NCBI RefSeq assembly: GCF_900113055.1
Contig: NZ_FONZ01000003.1
Location: 62,001 to 126,000, forward strand
DNA from: Flavimobilis marinus
Lineage (GTDB): Bacteria > Actinomycetota > Actinomycetes > Actinomycetales > Cellulomonadaceae
Length of the DNA stretch: 64,000 bases
Direction of reading: 5' to 3'
Shown here: in pieces, positions 62,185 through 64,000 of the stretch
Numbering within the stretch: the stretch's first letter is position 1
Layout of the letters: the number at the start of each line of letters is the position of its first letter
Position numbers and translations under genes: made by a program
Notes under the pieces: generated by a model
Databases searched by the model: none
What the model saw: only the letters and a program-made list of their open reading frames with translations
Told to the model about the DNA's origin: nothing

Positions 62185-64000
62185 CAGGCGTGCACCATCC
62201 CTGCGTCGAAGGAGGCGAGGAAGGACTCGGAGTCGAAGTCCTCCTCGAAGTAGTCGGGGTCTGCCGACTGCAGGAGCGTGTGGAGGTCGACGACCTCGGT
62301 GACGCGACCGCCGAGGACCACGAGGCCCGTGCTGCCGTAGGCGTCGCTCGGGCGGCGCTCGGCGCCGCGGTCGTTGGCGATCTCGAGGATCTCCCCGACG
62401 ACCATCGCGACGTTGTGGTTGCCGCGGCTGAAGACGACCATCGGCAGCTCGGTGGCCGCGTGGTTGCCCATCGCCCCCAGGGCCTCGGGCAGCCGCATGA
62501 CCGGCAGGATCGCCCCGCGGTACTGGAGCACCTCGCGGTTGCCGAGGATCTCGATCCGGTCGGTGGAGATCTGCTCGAGGCGCGTGACGGCCTCGAGCGG
62601 GATCGCCGCCCGGCGCCCGTCGCCGATGCCCACGACGAGCAGGTCCTCGCCGTCGACCTCCTGGACCGCCTGCGCGCGGGCGGCGTCGGCCGCGACGTCG
62701 CCGATCTCGCCGACGAGCGACCGGCGCGCGATCGCCTGGACGTCCAGGATCAGCGCCACGCGGCCGTCTCCCATGAGGGTGGCGCCCGCGTACGTGCCCG
62801 TGCCCTTGAGCTGCGAGGCGAGCGGCTTGACGACGATCTCCTCGTTGTTCAGCACGCGGTCGACGACGAGGCCGAACCGCTGGTTGTCCGCCCGCAGCAC
62901 GGCGATGACCATCGAGCCGTCGCGGTCGCTCGTGGTGCCGAGGACGTCGGTGAGCCGGACGAGCGGCAGCAGGTCGCCGCGCAGGCGGTACACCTCGGCG
63001 GAGTTGATCAGCTCGATCGCCTCGGCGGTGCGCGTGGTGTCGAGCGCGACGAGCTCGAGGAGGTTCACCTGGGGGATCGCGTAGATCTCCTGGCCCGACG
63101 CCACGGTCAGCGCCGGCATGATCGCGAGGGTGAGCGGGATGCGCAGGCGCCAGACGGTGCCCGAGCCCTTCTCCGACTCGACCTCGACCTGGCCACCGAT
63201 CGACTCGATGTTGCTGCGGACGACGTCCATGCCCACGCCACGGCCGGACACGTTGGTGACCACAGCCGCCGTCGAGAAGCCGGGCAGGAAGACCATGTTG
63301 AGGATCTCGGCGGTCGACATCGCGTCGAGCTGCTCCGACGTGCGCAGGCCGCGCTCGAGCGCCTTGGCCGCGATCACGTCGGGGTCCATGCCCTTGCCGT
63401 TGTCGCGCACCTCGACGATGACCTGGCCACCGGCGTGGTAGGCACGCAGCGTCAGCGTGCCCGCCGGCGTCTTGCCCGCGGCCTCGCGGACGTCCGGCAT
63501 CTCGATGCCGTGGTCGACCGCGTTGCGCACCAGGTGCGTGAGCGGGTCCTTGACGGACTCCAGCAGGCTGCGGTCGAGCTCGGTGTCGCCACCGATCATC
63601 TCCAGCTCGACCTGCTTCTTGAACCCCGACGCGAGGTCGCGCACGATGCGCGGCATCTTGTTCCAGATGTGGTCGATCGGCTGCATGCGCGTCTTCATGA
63701 CGCCCTCCTGCAGCTCGGTCGCGATCAGGGACAGGCGCTGCGAGGACCGCGTGAGGTCCGGGTTCGCGTCAGGACCGGCGAGCTGGGCGATCTGGTTGCG
63801 GACGAGCACGAGCTCGCCCACCTGGCGCATCAGCTCGTCGAGCAGGTCGACGTCGACGCGGATCGAGGAGTCGCTCGACGACCGCACGGCCTGGGACTGC
63901 TCGGCCGCGGCCGGGGCTGCCGGGGCGCTCGCGGGCGTGGCCGTCGGCGCCGGCTGTGTTGCCGCGGGGGGCGCCGGGGCGACGGGCGCCGCCGGGGCGA
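62184..64000 (-). CDS. cheA: chemotaxis histidine kinase CheA, 3' part, with two CheW-like domains
   Basis: About 605 codons are visible; the phosphotransfer (HPt) and CheY-binding domains lie beyond 64000. A Pro/Ala-rich linker at 63890-64000 leads into the dimer domain [19 protein letters not shown]. The kinase domain has [13 protein letters not shown] (N box), [13 protein letters not shown] (G1) and [19 protein letters not shown] (G2). The first CheW-like domain (about 63140-62720) contains [20 protein letters not shown] second, CheW-like unit (about 62660-62240) contains [19 protein letters not shown] and [19 protein letters not shown]. It probably heads the receptor operon. Confidence 0.95.
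   Translation of the reverse strand, partial: APAAPVAPAPPAATQPAPTATPASAPAAPAAAEQSQAVRSSSDSSIRVDVDLLDELMRQVGELVLVRNQIAQLAGPDANPDLTRSSQRLSLIATELQEGVMKTRMQPIDHIWNKMPRIVRDLASGFKKQVELEMIGGDTELDRSLLESVKDPLTHLVRNAVDHGIEMPDVREAAGKTPAGTLTLRAYHAGGQVIVEVRDNGKGMDPDVIAAKALERGLRTSEQLDAMSTAEILNMVFLPGFSTAAVVTNVSGRGVGMDVVRSNIESIGGQVEVESEKGSGTVWRLRIPLTLAIMPALTVASGQEIYAIPQVNLLELVALDTTRTAEAIELINSAEVYRLRGDLLPLVRLTDVLGTTSDRDGSMVIAVLRADNQRFGLVVDRVLNNEEIVVKPLASQLKGTGTYAGATLMGDGRVALILDVQAIARRSLVGEIGDVAADAARAQAVQEVDGEDLLVVGIGDGRRAAIPLEAVTRLEQISTDRIEILGNREVLQYRGAILPVMRLPEALGAMGNHAATELPMVVFSRGNHNVAMVVGEILEIANDRGAERRPSDAYGSTGLVVLGGRVTEVVDLHTLLQSADPDYFEEDFDSESFLASFDAGMVHA

Overview
The window is high-GC DNA from a motile, Gram-positive actinobacterium. 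A Cellulomonas-like member of the Micrococcales fits best: very GC-rich third codon positions, a DtxR/IdeR regulator with every canonical metal ligand, an NlpC/P60 hydrolase behind an actinobacterial-type c-di-AMP riboswitch, LCP and sortase-type wall anchoring, and a large chemotaxis cluster. The genus is inferred; no rRNA gene is present.

Layout. (1) 1-7300: surface and stress genes: a secreted Ala/Lys-rich protein, a tandem universal stress protein, a secreted metzincin-type protease, the riboswitch plus NlpC/P60 gene, ideR, and the decayed remnant of an LPxTG-anchored CshA-type fibril protein. (2) 7470-24342: a surface-polysaccharide region, visibly less GC-rich in places, with a hexapeptide acyltransferase, serC, two OafA-type acyltransferases with SGNH domains, a GT2/CDP-glycerol transferase fusion, three more GT2 enzymes, a GT34-like enzyme, a pyruvyl transferase-like protein and a GT4-like enzyme. 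(3) 24360-36477: ugd, the dTDP-rhamnose genes rmlA/D/C/B on alternating strands, an MFS exporter with a MarR regulator, manA, an AzgA-type purine permease, a Wzy/WaaL-type polymerase or ligase and an LCP ligase. Sugar-nucleotide supply, glycosyl transfer, decoration, polymerisation and wall attachment are all present; no flippase is seen. (4) 36594-40285: a compact operon cheB-cheR-cheY-cheX-cheY-cheX. (5) 40420-52652: a sialic acid/amino-sugar locus. A PepT-family ABC transporter with a permease-ATPase fusion and nanA, nanK, nanE and nagB are divergent from a GntR regulator, a Gfo/Idh/MocA oxidoreductase and nagA. (6) 52790-64000: cheA (truncated by the window edge), cheW, five chemoreceptors and one sugar-binding lipoprotein with no transporter partners.

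Recurring signals: at least nine genes in regions 2-3 have a TANNNT box 6-8 bases before the start codon, the pattern of leaderless actinobacterial mRNAs. Several GC-rich hairpins without a T-tract close transcription units. Possible motility-sigma promoters (NCCGATA boxes) precede the cheB operon, the sugar-binding lipoprotein and the secreted Ala/Lys-rich protein. All calls come from reading the sequence; no database search was run.
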